Shown here: positions 8,284 through 15,442 of the stretch, piece by piece
How the letters are laid out: every line of letters begins with the position of its first letter
Position numbering within the stretch: position 1 is the first letter of the stretch
Source: Intrasporangiaceae bacterium
GTDB lineage: Bacteria; Actinomycetota; Actinomycetes; Actinomycetales; Dermatophilaceae
Length of the DNA: 64,000 nucleotides
Assembly (NCBI GenBank): GCA_021324575.1
Contig: JAJPIW010000026.1
Span: 1 to 64,000, forward strand
Reading direction: 5' to 3'
Notes under the pieces: model-generated
The model's database searches: none
What the model was told of the DNA's origin: nothing
The model's input: only the letters and a program-made list of their open reading frames with translations
Made by a program: the position numbers and the translations under genes

Positions 8284-8625
8284 TCAGGTGCCGGATCGAA
8301 GAGCGTCCAGGGGAGCCAGCGCGCCGGGTATCGCCCAGTAGTAGACCCAGGTGCCGCGCCGCTCGCAGTCGATGAGGCCGGCCTCGCGCAGCTTGCGCAG
8401 GTGGTGGGACACGGTGGGCTGCGAGACACCCACGTCCTGGAGGTCGCACACGCAGGTCTGGCCGTCGGCGCCGGCGATCCGCGACCAGATCCGGAGCCGG
8501 ACGGGGTCGGCGAGCGCCTTGAGGACGACCGCGACCGTCTCTGCCTGCGCCTCGGACAGGCCGGGCGCGGCGCAGCCGTCATCACACGTGGTGGCGGCGA
8601 GGGGAAGGGTCCTGGTCGGGCTCAC
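8284..8625 (-). CDS. arsR: ArsR/SmtB-family arsenic-responsive repressor
   Basis: The 113-residue winged-helix protein carries TCVCDLQDV (Cys58, Cys60) at the first DNA-binding helix, the classical As(III)-binding motif of ArsR, plus an extra N-terminal pair Cys14/Cys18 that could complete a three-coordinate site. The recognition helix is SQPTVSHHLRKLREAGL. The GTG start at 8625 has GGAG just upstream; longer ORF extensions would overlap the promoter. It is divergent from the flavoprotein-aquaporin-arsC genes, with two matching operator sites in between, so it should repress both directions until arsenite binds. Confidence 0.9.
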   Translation of the reverse strand: MSPTRTLPLAATTCDDGCAAPGLSEAQAETVAVVLKALADPVRLRIWSRIAGADGQTCVCDLQDVGVSQPTVSHHLRKLREAGLIDCERRGTWVYYWAIPGALAPLDALRSGT

Positions 8626-8633
8626 GTCTCCAT

Positions 8634-8686
8634 ATTGACAACCATCGATGCAGATGGCAAGAATCCCGGTATCGACAGTCGTCAAT
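8634..8686. promoter_or_regulatory. Two ArsR operator sites, ATYGA-N6-TCRAT
   Basis: ATTGA-CAACCA-TCGAT at 8634-8649 and ATCGA-CAGTCG-TCAAT at 8671-8686 share the same inverted-repeat consensus ATYGA-N6-TCRAT, with centres 37 bp apart. They lie between the divergent arsR start (8625) and the flavoprotein start (8755). The layout agrees with the known ArsR pattern of 12-2-12-type imperfect palindromes in divergent ars promoters; binding by this ArsR is inferred. Confidence 0.75.
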
Positions 8687-8754
8687 GCAGGCGCGTCGAT
8701 GCGGGCCCGTCGACGCAGGCCCGTCCAAGCAAGTCCAGCACGCCGGAGGTCAGG

Positions 8755-10113
8755 ATGCCCACACCGCCCGTTGCCGTCATCGGCGCCGGCCCGATCGGGC
8801 TGGCCGCCGCGGCCGAGCTCGTCCGCCGCGGTCAGGACGTCGTCGTGCTCGAGCGGGGGGCCCGAGCGGCCGCGGGGGTCCGCACCTGGGGTCACGTCCG
8901 GCTCTTCTCACCCTGGGCCGAGCTGACCTCCCCCGCCGCCGTTGCCCTCCTCCAGAAGGCGGGGTGGATCCCGCCCGACCCGATGCGCTGCCCGACCGGC
9001 GAGGAGTGGGCTGACCGCTACCTCGACCCGCTCGCGGCGGCTCTCGGCGACCGGGTGCGCAGCGGGTCAACGGTGGTCGGCGTGAGCAAGGCGGACCGTG
9101 ACCTGCTCGTCGACTCCGGTCGCGACGAGCAGCCCTTCGTCCTTCACGTGCGGGCCGTTGACGGATCCGTATCTCGGCTGGCAGCACGCGCTGTCATCGA
9201 CGCCAGCGGCACCCTGTCCACGCCCAATCCGCTTGGCGCAGAGGGCTACCCGGCAGCCGGCGAGCAGGGCGTCGCAGCCAAGCACACGGCATACGCCATC
9301 CCCCGGCCGGACGACCTCGAGAGGTATGCCGGTCGCGCGACCGCAGTCGTCGGGTCGGGTGCCTCTGCGCTCACCGCGCTGACCAGCCTGACGAGCGACC
9401 CGCTGCACACGCTCGACTCGCGGGTGGTCTGGGTGCTCCGGCGCGAATCGGCAGGCAGGGCGTTCGGAGGTGGCGAGGCCGACCAGCTGCCCGCCCGGGG
9501 CGCCCTGGGCACCCGGGTCCGAGCGGCCGTCGCCGACGGGAGGATCGAGGTCGTGTCGGGCTTCCGGACGAGCGCCCTGGAGGCGCGGACCGACGGACGG
9601 GTCGCCCTCCGCAGCGCGGACGGCCGGGCCGTCGACGGGCTCGACGAGGTGGTCTGCGTGACCGGGTTCCGGCCCGACCTGTCCTTCCTCTCCGAGGTCC
9701 GCCTGGATCTTGACTCCCGCCTCGAGGCGCCCAGCCGGCTGGCGCCGGAGATCGACCCCAACGTCCACTCGTGCGGCTCGGTGCGGCCACACGGGCACGA
9801 CGTCCTCGAGCAGCCGGACCGGGGCCTCTATCTGGCCGGGATGAAGGCGTACGGGCGAGCTCCCTCCTTCCTCGCCCTCACCGGCTACGAGCAGGTGCGG
9901 TCGATCGCGGCGGCGCTCGCGGGCGACCTCGCGGCGGCCGATGCCGTCCAGCTGATGCTCCCGGAGACCGGAGTCTGCGGCGGAGCGGGCACCTTCGACG
10001 AGGCCGACGGCGCCGGAGGCTGCTGCGGAGCCCCGGCCGGCGCCGGGTCGCAGCCCATCGGCCTGGGCGTGCCGGCGGACCGACTGCTCGACCTCTCGCC
10101 GGCGAACGGCTGA
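8755..10113 (+). CDS. FAD/NAD(P)-dependent flavoprotein of the arsenic locus, Cys-tailed
   Basis: The 452-residue protein begins with a Rossmann motif (VIGAGPIGL) and has a second dinucleotide-binding motif (AVVGSGASALTAL) in the middle, the two-fold pattern of flavin monooxygenase/ArsO-like proteins. The sequence CVTGFRPDLSFL matches the third motif of that group. The C-terminus has an unusual Cys408 and adjacent Cys423-Cys424 in a Gly-rich tail, which could bind or hand over As(III). ATG at 8755 follows GGAGGT. It is the first gene of an ars operon and likely acts on an arsenical or its thiol complex; the exact reaction is not established from sequence. Confidence 0.8.
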   Translation: MPTPPVAVIGAGPIGLAAAAELVRRGQDVVVLERGARAAAGVRTWGHVRLFSPWAELTSPAAVALLQKAGWIPPDPMRCPTGEEWADRYLDPLAAALGDRVRSGSTVVGVSKADRDLLVDSGRDEQPFVLHVRAVDGSVSRLAARAVIDASGTLSTPNPLGAEGYPAAGEQGVAAKHTAYAIPRPDDLERYAGRATAVVGSGASALTALTSLTSDPLHTLDSRVVWVLRRESAGRAFGGGEADQLPARGALGTRVRAAVADGRIEVVSGFRTSALEARTDGRVALRSADGRAVDGLDEVVCVTGFRPDLSFLSEVRLDLDSRLEAPSRLAPEIDPNVHSCGSVRPHGHDVLEQPDRGLYLAGMKAYGRAPSFLALTGYEQVRSIAAALAGDLAAADAVQLMLPETGVCGGAGTFDEADGAGGCCGAPAGAGSQPIGLGVPADRLLDLSPANG

Positions 10114-10118
10114 GCCGG

Positions 10119-10799
10119 GTGGCTCGACCCGACCTCGGCCGACGGGCCGTGGCCGAGCTCCTGGGCACCGGCCTGCTCGTCACCGCGGTCATCGGCTCCG
10201 GCATCGCCGCGTCCCGGCTGTCGCCCGGAGACGTCGGTCTCCAGCTGCTCGAGAACAGCGCGGCCACCGGTGCCGCCCTCGTCGCCCTCGTCGTGGCTCT
10301 CGGTCCGGTGTCGGCGTCGTTCAACCCGGTGGTCACCCTCGTCGACCGGGCACGCGGGGCTCTCGACACCCGCACGGCGCTCGCCCTGGTCGCGGCCCAG
10401 GTGGTCGGCGGGGTCCTGGGCGCGGTCGTCGCCAACCTCATGTTCGGTCTGCCCGCCGTGACCCTCGCGACGAAGGACCGCGGCGGACCGGGCCAGCTCC
10501 TCGGCGAGGTGGTGGCCACCCTCGGGCTCTTGCTCGTCATCGCGGGCGCGTCCCGGTCGGCCGGCTCCGGGCGCACCCTGACGACCGGCATCGCCGTCGG
10601 TGGCTACATCGCCGGTGCTTACTGGTTCACGTCGTCGACGAGCTTCGCCAACCCGGCGGTGACCGTGGCCCGGATGCTCTCCGACACCTTCGCCGGCATC
10701 GCCCCGCGATGCGCCCCCGCCTTCGTCGGGATGCAGCTGCTCGGCGGCCTCCTCGCCTTCGGCCTGATCACCTACCTGCACCCGAAGACAGACCGATGA
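10119..10799 (+). CDS. MIP-family aquaporin (AqpS-like), probable arsenite channel
   Basis: The 226-residue membrane protein has six hydrophobic helices and both half-helix signatures, FNPVVTL (NPV at 69-71) and FANPAVTVAR (NPA at 178-180). The Arg after the second NPA is the selectivity-filter arginine. Aquaglyceroporins sitting between arsR and arsC (AqpS of Sinorhizobium) let As(OH)3 made by arsenate reductase leave the cell down its gradient; the same job is inferred here. The GTG start at 10119 is five bases after the flavoprotein stop, so the two are co-transcribed. No arsB/acr3 pump gene is visible nearby. Confidence 0.85.
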   Translation: MARPDLGRRAVAELLGTGLLVTAVIGSGIAASRLSPGDVGLQLLENSAATGAALVALVVALGPVSASFNPVVTLVDRARGALDTRTALALVAAQVVGGVLGAVVANLMFGLPAVTLATKDRGGPGQLLGEVVATLGLLLVIAGASRSAGSGRTLTTGIAVGGYIAGAYWFTSSTSFANPAVTVARMLSDTFAGIAPRCAPAFVGMQLLGGLLAFGLITYLHPKTDR

Positions 10800-10851
10800 C
10801 GGACCGATGACGAACCCCGAACCCCGAACCCCGACCCACCGAGGACACCCC

Positions 10852-11271
10852 ATGACCGACAAGCCCTCCGTCCTGTTCGTCTGCGTCCACAACGCGGGCC
10901 GCTCGCAGATGGCCGCCGGCTACCTCGAGCACCTCGCCGACGGACGGATCGAGGTCCGCTCCGCCGGCTCGGCTCCCGGGGACCGGGTCAACCCGGTCGC
11001 CGTCGAGGCGATGGCCGAGGAGGGCATCGACATCACCGCGGCCCGGCCCAAGATCCTCACCCCCGAGGCGGTGCAGGCCTCCGACGTCGTCGTGACGATG
11101 GGCTGTGGCGACGCGTGCCCGTTCTATCCGGGTAAGCGCTACGAGGACTGGGTCCTGGACGACCCGGCCGGCCAGGGCATCGAGGCGGTCCGCCCCATCC
11201 GGGACCAGATCCGCGCCAGGGTCACAGCGCTCATCGCCGACCTGCTCCCCAGCCCTGACGACCGGGGCTGA
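10852..11271 (+). CDS. arsC: Arsenate reductase, low-molecular-weight phosphatase type
   Basis: The 139-residue protein contains the catalytic P-loop VCVHNAGRS (Cys11-X5-Arg17) and the Asp of DDPAGQ near residue 104. Two more cysteines, Cys85 and Cys89 in MGCGDACP, match the disulfide-relay cysteines of the thioredoxin-coupled class, rather than the single-Cys mycothiol class. It reduces arsenate to arsenite, which the adjoining aquaporin could release. ATG at 10852 follows GAGGAC; an in-frame ATG at 10807 adds a low-complexity Pro-rich extension over a repetitive spacer and is less likely. Confidence 0.9.
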   Translation: MTDKPSVLFVCVHNAGRSQMAAGYLEHLADGRIEVRSAGSAPGDRVNPVAVEAMAEEGIDITAARPKILTPEAVQASDVVVTMGCGDACPFYPGKRYEDWVLDDPAGQGIEAVRPIRDQIRARVTALIADLLPSPDDRG

Positions 11272-11279
11272 GTACCCAC

Positions 11280-13382
11280 TCAGGACGGGACCTTGGCCTC
11301 GAGCTCGGCCAGCCACGCGGTCGCCGCCGCGTCGGACGGCATCCGCCAGTCACCGCGGGGTGACAGGGATCCGCCGGCCACGACCTTGGGGCCGTTGGGC
11401 ATCGCGGTGCGCTTGAACTGGTTGGCGAAGAAGCGCCTGATGAACACCTCGAGCCAGTGCCGGATCGTCGCCAGGTCGTATGCCGGTCGCTCTCCGGCGG
11501 GGTAGCCGGGCGGCCACTCCCCGACCGCCGCGTCACGCCAGGCCGCCTCGGCGAGGAAGGCGATCTTGCTGGGCCGGGCGCCCCGACGGAGCACGTGGAA
11601 GAGGGTGAAGTCCTGGAGGGCGTACGGCCCGACCGAGGCCTCGGTGGACTGCGGCTTCTCGCCCGGCTTGGTGGGGACGAGCTCAGGGGTGATCTCCTGG
11701 CCGAGGATGGCGCCCAGGATCTCGTCGACGTCCGGCGTGAACTGACTCGAGGAGATGACCCACCGGATGAGGTGCTGGATGAGGGTCTTGGGGACGCCCG
11801 CGTTGACGCCGTAGTGGCTCATCTGGTCGCCGACGCCGTAGGTACACCAACCCAGCGCGAGCTCGGACAGGTCGCCGGTGCCGAGGACGATGCCGCCGCG
11901 CTGGTTCGCCGCGCGGAAGAGGAGGTCGGTCCGCAGACCTGCCTGGACGTTTTCGAACGTGACGTCGTAAACCTCGCCGCCGTCGCCCGCGGGGTGGTCC
12001 AGTGCCTTGAGCAGCTCGGTCGCCATGGGCCGGATGTCGACCTCCTCGAATGTCACGCCCAGGGCCTCGGACAGCCTCGTCGCGTTGCCCTTGGTCCCGT
12101 CGGTCGTCGCGAAGCCCGGCATGGTGAAGGCCAGGATGTGCGAGCGGTCCAGGCCGAGCCGGTCGCACGCCTTCGCGGCGACGATGAGAGCGTGTGTCGA
12201 GTCCAGGCCGCCGCTCACGCCGATGACGATCCGCGGCATACGGGACGGGTCGCCGCCGCCGATGGCCCGCAGCCGCTGCTCGAGCCCGGAGACCTGGATG
12301 TTGTAGGCCTCGTAGCAGTCCTGCGCGAGCCGATCCGGCTCGTCGGGCACGAACGGGAACCGGTCGACGGCGCGTCGCAGCCCGAGGTCGCCGCGCGGCG
12401 GGTCGAGGGTGAGCTCGACGGTCCGGAACCCCTCGCCCTGGTCGGTGTCGAGCCACTCCGCGCGCCGGTTGTCCTCGAACGACCCCTGCCGAATTCGCTC
12501 CTGTCGCAACCGGTCCACGTCGACGTCGACGATGGTGGCGGTCGCCTCGTGGGGGAAGCGTTCGCCTTCGCCGAGCAGGTCGCCCATCTCGTAGACCATG
12601 GTCAGGCCGTCCCAGGACAGGTCGGTGCTGCTCTCCCCGGCCATCGCCGCGGCATACGCGTAGGCCGTGTTGCAGCGCGCCGACGCCGAGCGGGCGAGGA
12701 GATGCCGGTCGTCGGCGCGACCGATGGTGACCGGGGACGCCGAGAGGTTGAGGGTCAGGGTCGCGCCGGCGAGCGCGGCCTTGGCGCTCGGGGGGACCGG
12801 TACCCACATGTCCTCGCAGATCTCGACGTGGACGGTCAGACCCTCGACGTCTGCGACGCGGAAGAGCAGGTCGGGACCGAACGGCACCGCACCGTCGTCG
12901 TCGGCACCCGGCCAGTGCGGCCGCCGGAGGAACTCGTCGCGTGCATCGACGCCGGAGGTGAAGTGCCGCTTCTCGTAGAACTCGCGGTAGTTGGGCAGGA
13001 ACGACTTGGGCGCCACTCCAAGCACCTCGCCGCGGTGGATGACGACGGCGCAGTTATGCAGCCGGTTGCCGTGCCGCAGCGGGGCCCCGACGACGACGAT
13101 CGGCAGCAGCCCCTTGGTCGCCTCGGCGACGGTCACGACGGCCGCGTCGACGGCGTCGAGGAGGACGTCCTGGAGCAACAGGTCGTCGATGGCGTAGCCT
13201 GAGAGCGACAGCTCGGGGAAGAGCGCGACAGCCACGCCGTCCCTGTCCAATGCCCGCACCTGCTCCACGATCCGGGCCGCGTTGGTCGCCGGGTCGGCGA
13301 GCGCGACCGGCACCGTGCAGGCCGCGACCCGGGCGAACCCGTGCCGATAGATGTTGCGGAAGTCCGGGGTGCGAGCGGCCAC
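11280..13382 (-). CDS. nadE: Glutamine-dependent NAD+ synthetase
   Basis: The 700-residue enzyme has an N-terminal nitrilase-type glutaminase domain with Glu in ALFPELSLSG, Lys in FLPNYREFYEKRHF region and nucleophilic Cys in VEICEDMWVP, then the C-terminal synthetase with the ATP pyrophosphatase loop GVSGGLDST. It converts nicotinic acid adenine dinucleotide to NAD+ with ammonia from glutamine. Length agrees with the two-domain actinobacterial form (about 680). It starts with GTG at 13382. It converges with arsC nine bases away and follows the dinB gene by 34 bases on the same strand. Confidence 0.95.
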   Translation of the reverse strand: MAARTPDFRNIYRHGFARVAACTVPVALADPATNAARIVEQVRALDRDGVAVALFPELSLSGYAIDDLLLQDVLLDAVDAAVVTVAEATKGLLPIVVVGAPLRHGNRLHNCAVVIHRGEVLGVAPKSFLPNYREFYEKRHFTSGVDARDEFLRRPHWPGADDDGAVPFGPDLLFRVADVEGLTVHVEICEDMWVPVPPSAKAALAGATLTLNLSASPVTIGRADDRHLLARSASARCNTAYAYAAAMAGESSTDLSWDGLTMVYEMGDLLGEGERFPHEATATIVDVDVDRLRQERIRQGSFEDNRRAEWLDTDQGEGFRTVELTLDPPRGDLGLRRAVDRFPFVPDEPDRLAQDCYEAYNIQVSGLEQRLRAIGGGDPSRMPRIVIGVSGGLDSTHALIVAAKACDRLGLDRSHILAFTMPGFATTDGTKGNATRLSEALGVTFEEVDIRPMATELLKALDHPAGDGGEVYDVTFENVQAGLRTDLLFRAANQRGGIVLGTGDLSELALGWCTYGVGDQMSHYGVNAGVPKTLIQHLIRWVISSSQFTPDVDEILGAILGQEITPELVPTKPGEKPQSTEASVGPYALQDFTLFHVLRRGARPSKIAFLAEAAWRDAAVGEWPPGYPAGERPAYDLATIRHWLEVFIRRFFANQFKRTAMPNGPKVVAGGSLSPRGDWRMPSDAAATAWLAELEAKVPS

Positions 13383-13416
13383 GATCCCGAGTCTGTCAGA
13401 TCCGTCGCGCGCCCCG

Positions 13417-14457
13417 TCAGAGCGGGAGCGTCAGCTGGTCGGGGTCGACGCGCGCGGGCCGGAAGGTGAACTGGACCCCCAGGAGACTGACCCCACGACC
13501 GTCCTCCTCGTAGGCCGTGTCGGCCAGTGCAGCGAACGCCTCTCGCCGCAGGGTGGCCGGGTCGTCGGTGGCCGGGTCGACCTTGTGCGTCACCCGGCGC
13601 AGCCCGCCGTCGTCGTAGCGGACGTCGACGTCCAGCCGGGTCACCTCGACGTGCGGTTGACCGAACCTCCCGAGCGCGGTCGCGACGAGCACGGCATACG
13701 TCTGCTCGACGGCAGAGCGGGACCGGACCGCTGGGTTGATCGTCCGCGAGGCGCCGGCGGACCGCCGCGGGCCGGGCTTGCGGACCATCGCATCATCGGT
13801 GCCGGCGGCGACCGCGGCGAGGCGCCGGGCGATCATGGTGCCGACGACCGTGGCCAGGTCGCGGACCTCACGCTCCTCCAGGTCGGCGACGGTGTGGATC
13901 CCCGCGGCGCGGAGAGCGGCGACCTTGGTCGGGCCGACGCCCCACACCTCCTCCAGGCGCAGCGCCCGCCGGACGACGCGGTCCTCGACCCGCGAGATGA
14001 CCACCATCCCGTCGGGCTTGGCGCGCCGGGAGGCGACCTTGGCCATCAGCTTGGTCGTGCCCACGCCGATGCTCACCGGCAGCCCGAGGTCGCGACGGGC
14101 CTGGTCCCTGAGGTCGCGGGCGGTGGCGACCGGGTCGAGCCCCTGGGGCCGCACGTCGAGGAACGCCTCCTCCATCGAGCCCGGCTCGACCCACGAGGTC
14201 ACCGACCGGAACAGGGCGAAGAGGTCCTCGCTCGCCTGCTCGAAGCTCCCGTATGCCGGGTCGACGACACGCAGCCCGGGCGCGATCCGCAGCGCCTGTC
14301 CGGTCGGCATGCCGCTGTGGATCCCGATCGCGCGCGCGGCATACGACGGACACGCCACGACCCCGGCGGCCACGACGAGCGGGACCCCACGCAGGCTGGG
14401 GTCGTCGCGCGCGGCGACCGAGGCGAAGAACGCGTCGGCGTCGGCGTGGATGAGCAT
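13417..14457 (-). CDS. dinB: Y-family DNA polymerase IV (translesion), with altered active-site motif
   Basis: The 346-residue protein has the palm motif HADADAFFASV, the helix-hairpin-helix GVGPTKVAALRAAGI and a C-terminal beta-clamp binding peptide QLTLPL. In place of the usual S-[IV]-D-E-A-[FY]-L-D the second catalytic motif reads SMEEAFLD, so the conserved metal-binding Asp is Glu. Activity may be reduced or metal preference changed. Pol IV extends from mismatches and bypasses minor-groove adducts. ATG at 14457. VapC lies upstream on the same strand behind a hairpin. Confidence 0.88.
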   Translation of the reverse strand: MLIHADADAFFASVAARDDPSLRGVPLVVAAGVVACPSYAARAIGIHSGMPTGQALRIAPGLRVVDPAYGSFEQASEDLFALFRSVTSWVEPGSMEEAFLDVRPQGLDPVATARDLRDQARRDLGLPVSIGVGTTKLMAKVASRRAKPDGMVVISRVEDRVVRRALRLEEVWGVGPTKVAALRAAGIHTVADLEEREVRDLATVVGTMIARRLAAVAAGTDDAMVRKPGPRRSAGASRTINPAVRSRSAVEQTYAVLVATALGRFGQPHVEVTRLDVDVRYDDGGLRRVTHKVDPATDDPATLRREAFAALADTAYEEDGRGVSLLGVQFTFRPARVDPDQLTLPL

Positions 14458-14536
14458 GCCGCGATCATCGCGCCGCCCACCGACAGTGCTCGGGCGGCCG
14501 CGCGGGGTCGGTCGGCGAGCGGGTGCCCTCGCGTTT

Positions 14537-15031
14537 TCAGCGCCCTACGCGTGAGTCACCACCTGACTCACGCGTAGACGTCACGACGGCCCTGGTCTCC
14601 TTCGAGGCCGGCCCGATGTCGGCCGAGAGCTGCACCGGCACGACCGTCAGGCCGGGGATTCCCTCGAAGTCGCGGGGATTGGAGGTGAAGACCGGCAAAC
14701 CGTGCGCCAGCGCCGTCGCCGCGATGAGCGCGTCGAGAGCCCTGGCGGCTGGCTTGCGACCGGACGCGCGAAGCGCGGCCGCCACTCCACCGAACGCCCG
14801 GGCCGCACTGGCATCGAAAGGGATCGGGTCGAAGTCGGCCTCAGCCCGTTGAAGGTGCACCTGGCGCGCCGCTCGCTCGGCGTCGGTCGCCGCGACCAGT
14901 GGACCAACCGAGAGCTCCGCCAAGGTGATCGCGGTGATCAGGGGTTCCTCGGGCAGATCCGCCGGATCCCACATCCCCAGGTCGATCAGCGCAGAGGTGT
15001 CCAGGACCCCGCGGACGGCGCGATCCGTCAC
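14537..15031 (-). CDS. vapC: PIN-domain ribonuclease toxin (VapC family)
   Basis: The 164-residue protein has the PIN acidic residues: Asp in VLDTSALID, Glu in TLAELSV, Asp in ALDALIAATA and the TSNPRDFEG motif. PIN toxins are Mg-dependent RNases that cut tRNA or rRNA. It starts with ATG at 15031 overlapping the antitoxin stop (ATGA), so the pair is coupled. The fold should end near residue 134 (TVVPVQ); the extra C-terminal 30 residues run through the hairpin at 14545-14577, so the tail seems to be a read-into-terminator extension. Confidence 0.85.
   Translation of the reverse strand: MTDRAVRGVLDTSALIDLGMWDPADLPEEPLITAITLAELSVGPLVAATDAERAARQVHLQRAEADFDPIPFDASAARAFGGVAAALRASGRKPAARALDALIAATALAHGLPVFTSNPRDFEGIPGLTVVPVQLSADIGPASKETRAVVTSTRESGGDSRVGR
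14545..14577 (-). terminator. 14-bp hairpin at the 3' end of vapC
   Basis: Arms CTACGCGTGAGTCA and TGACTCACGCGTAG enclose the loop CCACC. The hairpin is perfect and lies just inside the vapC reading frame, whose stop is at 14537. There is no clear U-run, but its position suggests transcription termination between vapBC and dinB. Confidence 0.6.
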
Positions 15032-15264
15032 AGGTTCGGGTCGATCAGCGCATCAACGTCGGCTCGAAGGAGGTCTGCATCGACGCGGGGGAGACTCCGT
15101 CGTCTCGCGACGAGTTGCTCCGCCGGAACTGCGCGACGAGGAAGCGGTCCCACCTCCGCCACGGGCTCTCCATCCCGAGTGATGGTCAGCGTCTCACCCC
15201 TGGCAACCCGACCCAGCACCTCCGCGCTCTTGTTGCGCAGATCCCGAACGGTCACGTCAGCCAT
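15028..15264 (-). CDS. vapB: Phd/YefM-type antitoxin (VapB role)
   Basis: The 78-residue protein starts MADVTVRDLRNKSAEVLGRV, the usual Phd fold DNA-binding N-terminus, with DGEPVAEVGPL in the middle and a charged C-terminal toxin-neutralising tail. It should bind and inhibit the PIN toxin and autoregulate the operon. The ATG at 15264 is 10 bases from the palindrome at 15274-15289. Confidence 0.88.
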   Translation of the reverse strand: MADVTVRDLRNKSAEVLGRVARGETLTITRDGEPVAEVGPLPRRAVPAEQLVARRRSLPRVDADLLRADVDALIDPNL

Positions 15265-15273
15265 ACGGTCAGG

Positions 15274-15289
15274 GTATCACCGGTGATAC
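15274..15289. promoter_or_regulatory. 16-bp perfect palindrome, antitoxin operator
   Basis: GTATCACCGGTGATAC is fully self-complementary and lies immediately upstream of the vapB start. Such palindromes are the usual autoregulatory sites bound by Phd-family antitoxin-toxin complexes. It is so near the start that it probably overlaps the promoter -10 region. Confidence 0.75.
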
Positions 15290-15324
15290 GTCCGGAAGGG
15301 CTGATAGCCGCTGGACTAGCCGCG

Positions 15325-15441
15325 CTAGATCTCCTGGAGCGCCCAGGAGTTGCCGTCCGGGTCGCTGAAGTACGCGTACTTCACCCCGCCCATGTCACTC
15401 ACCTCCGAGACGTCGACCCCCCGCGCTGCGACCGGGGCCTC
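15325..15441 (-). pseudogene. C-terminal remnant of a VOC/glyoxalase-family gene
   Basis: Read on the minus strand the last 38 or so codons give AARGVDVSEVSDMGG followed by KYAYFSDPDGNSWALQEI and TAG at 15325. That is the typical ending of vicinal-oxygen-chelate (glyoxalase-like) proteins, in which the acidic residue of the last strand binds metal. No N-terminal part is found upstream, where the molybdopterin oxidoreductase gene ends at 15443. It is a truncated leftover. The intact VOC gene at 60983-61414 ends in a similar way (FADPDGNSWAVQQL). Confidence 0.7.
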
Positions 15442-15442
15442 C

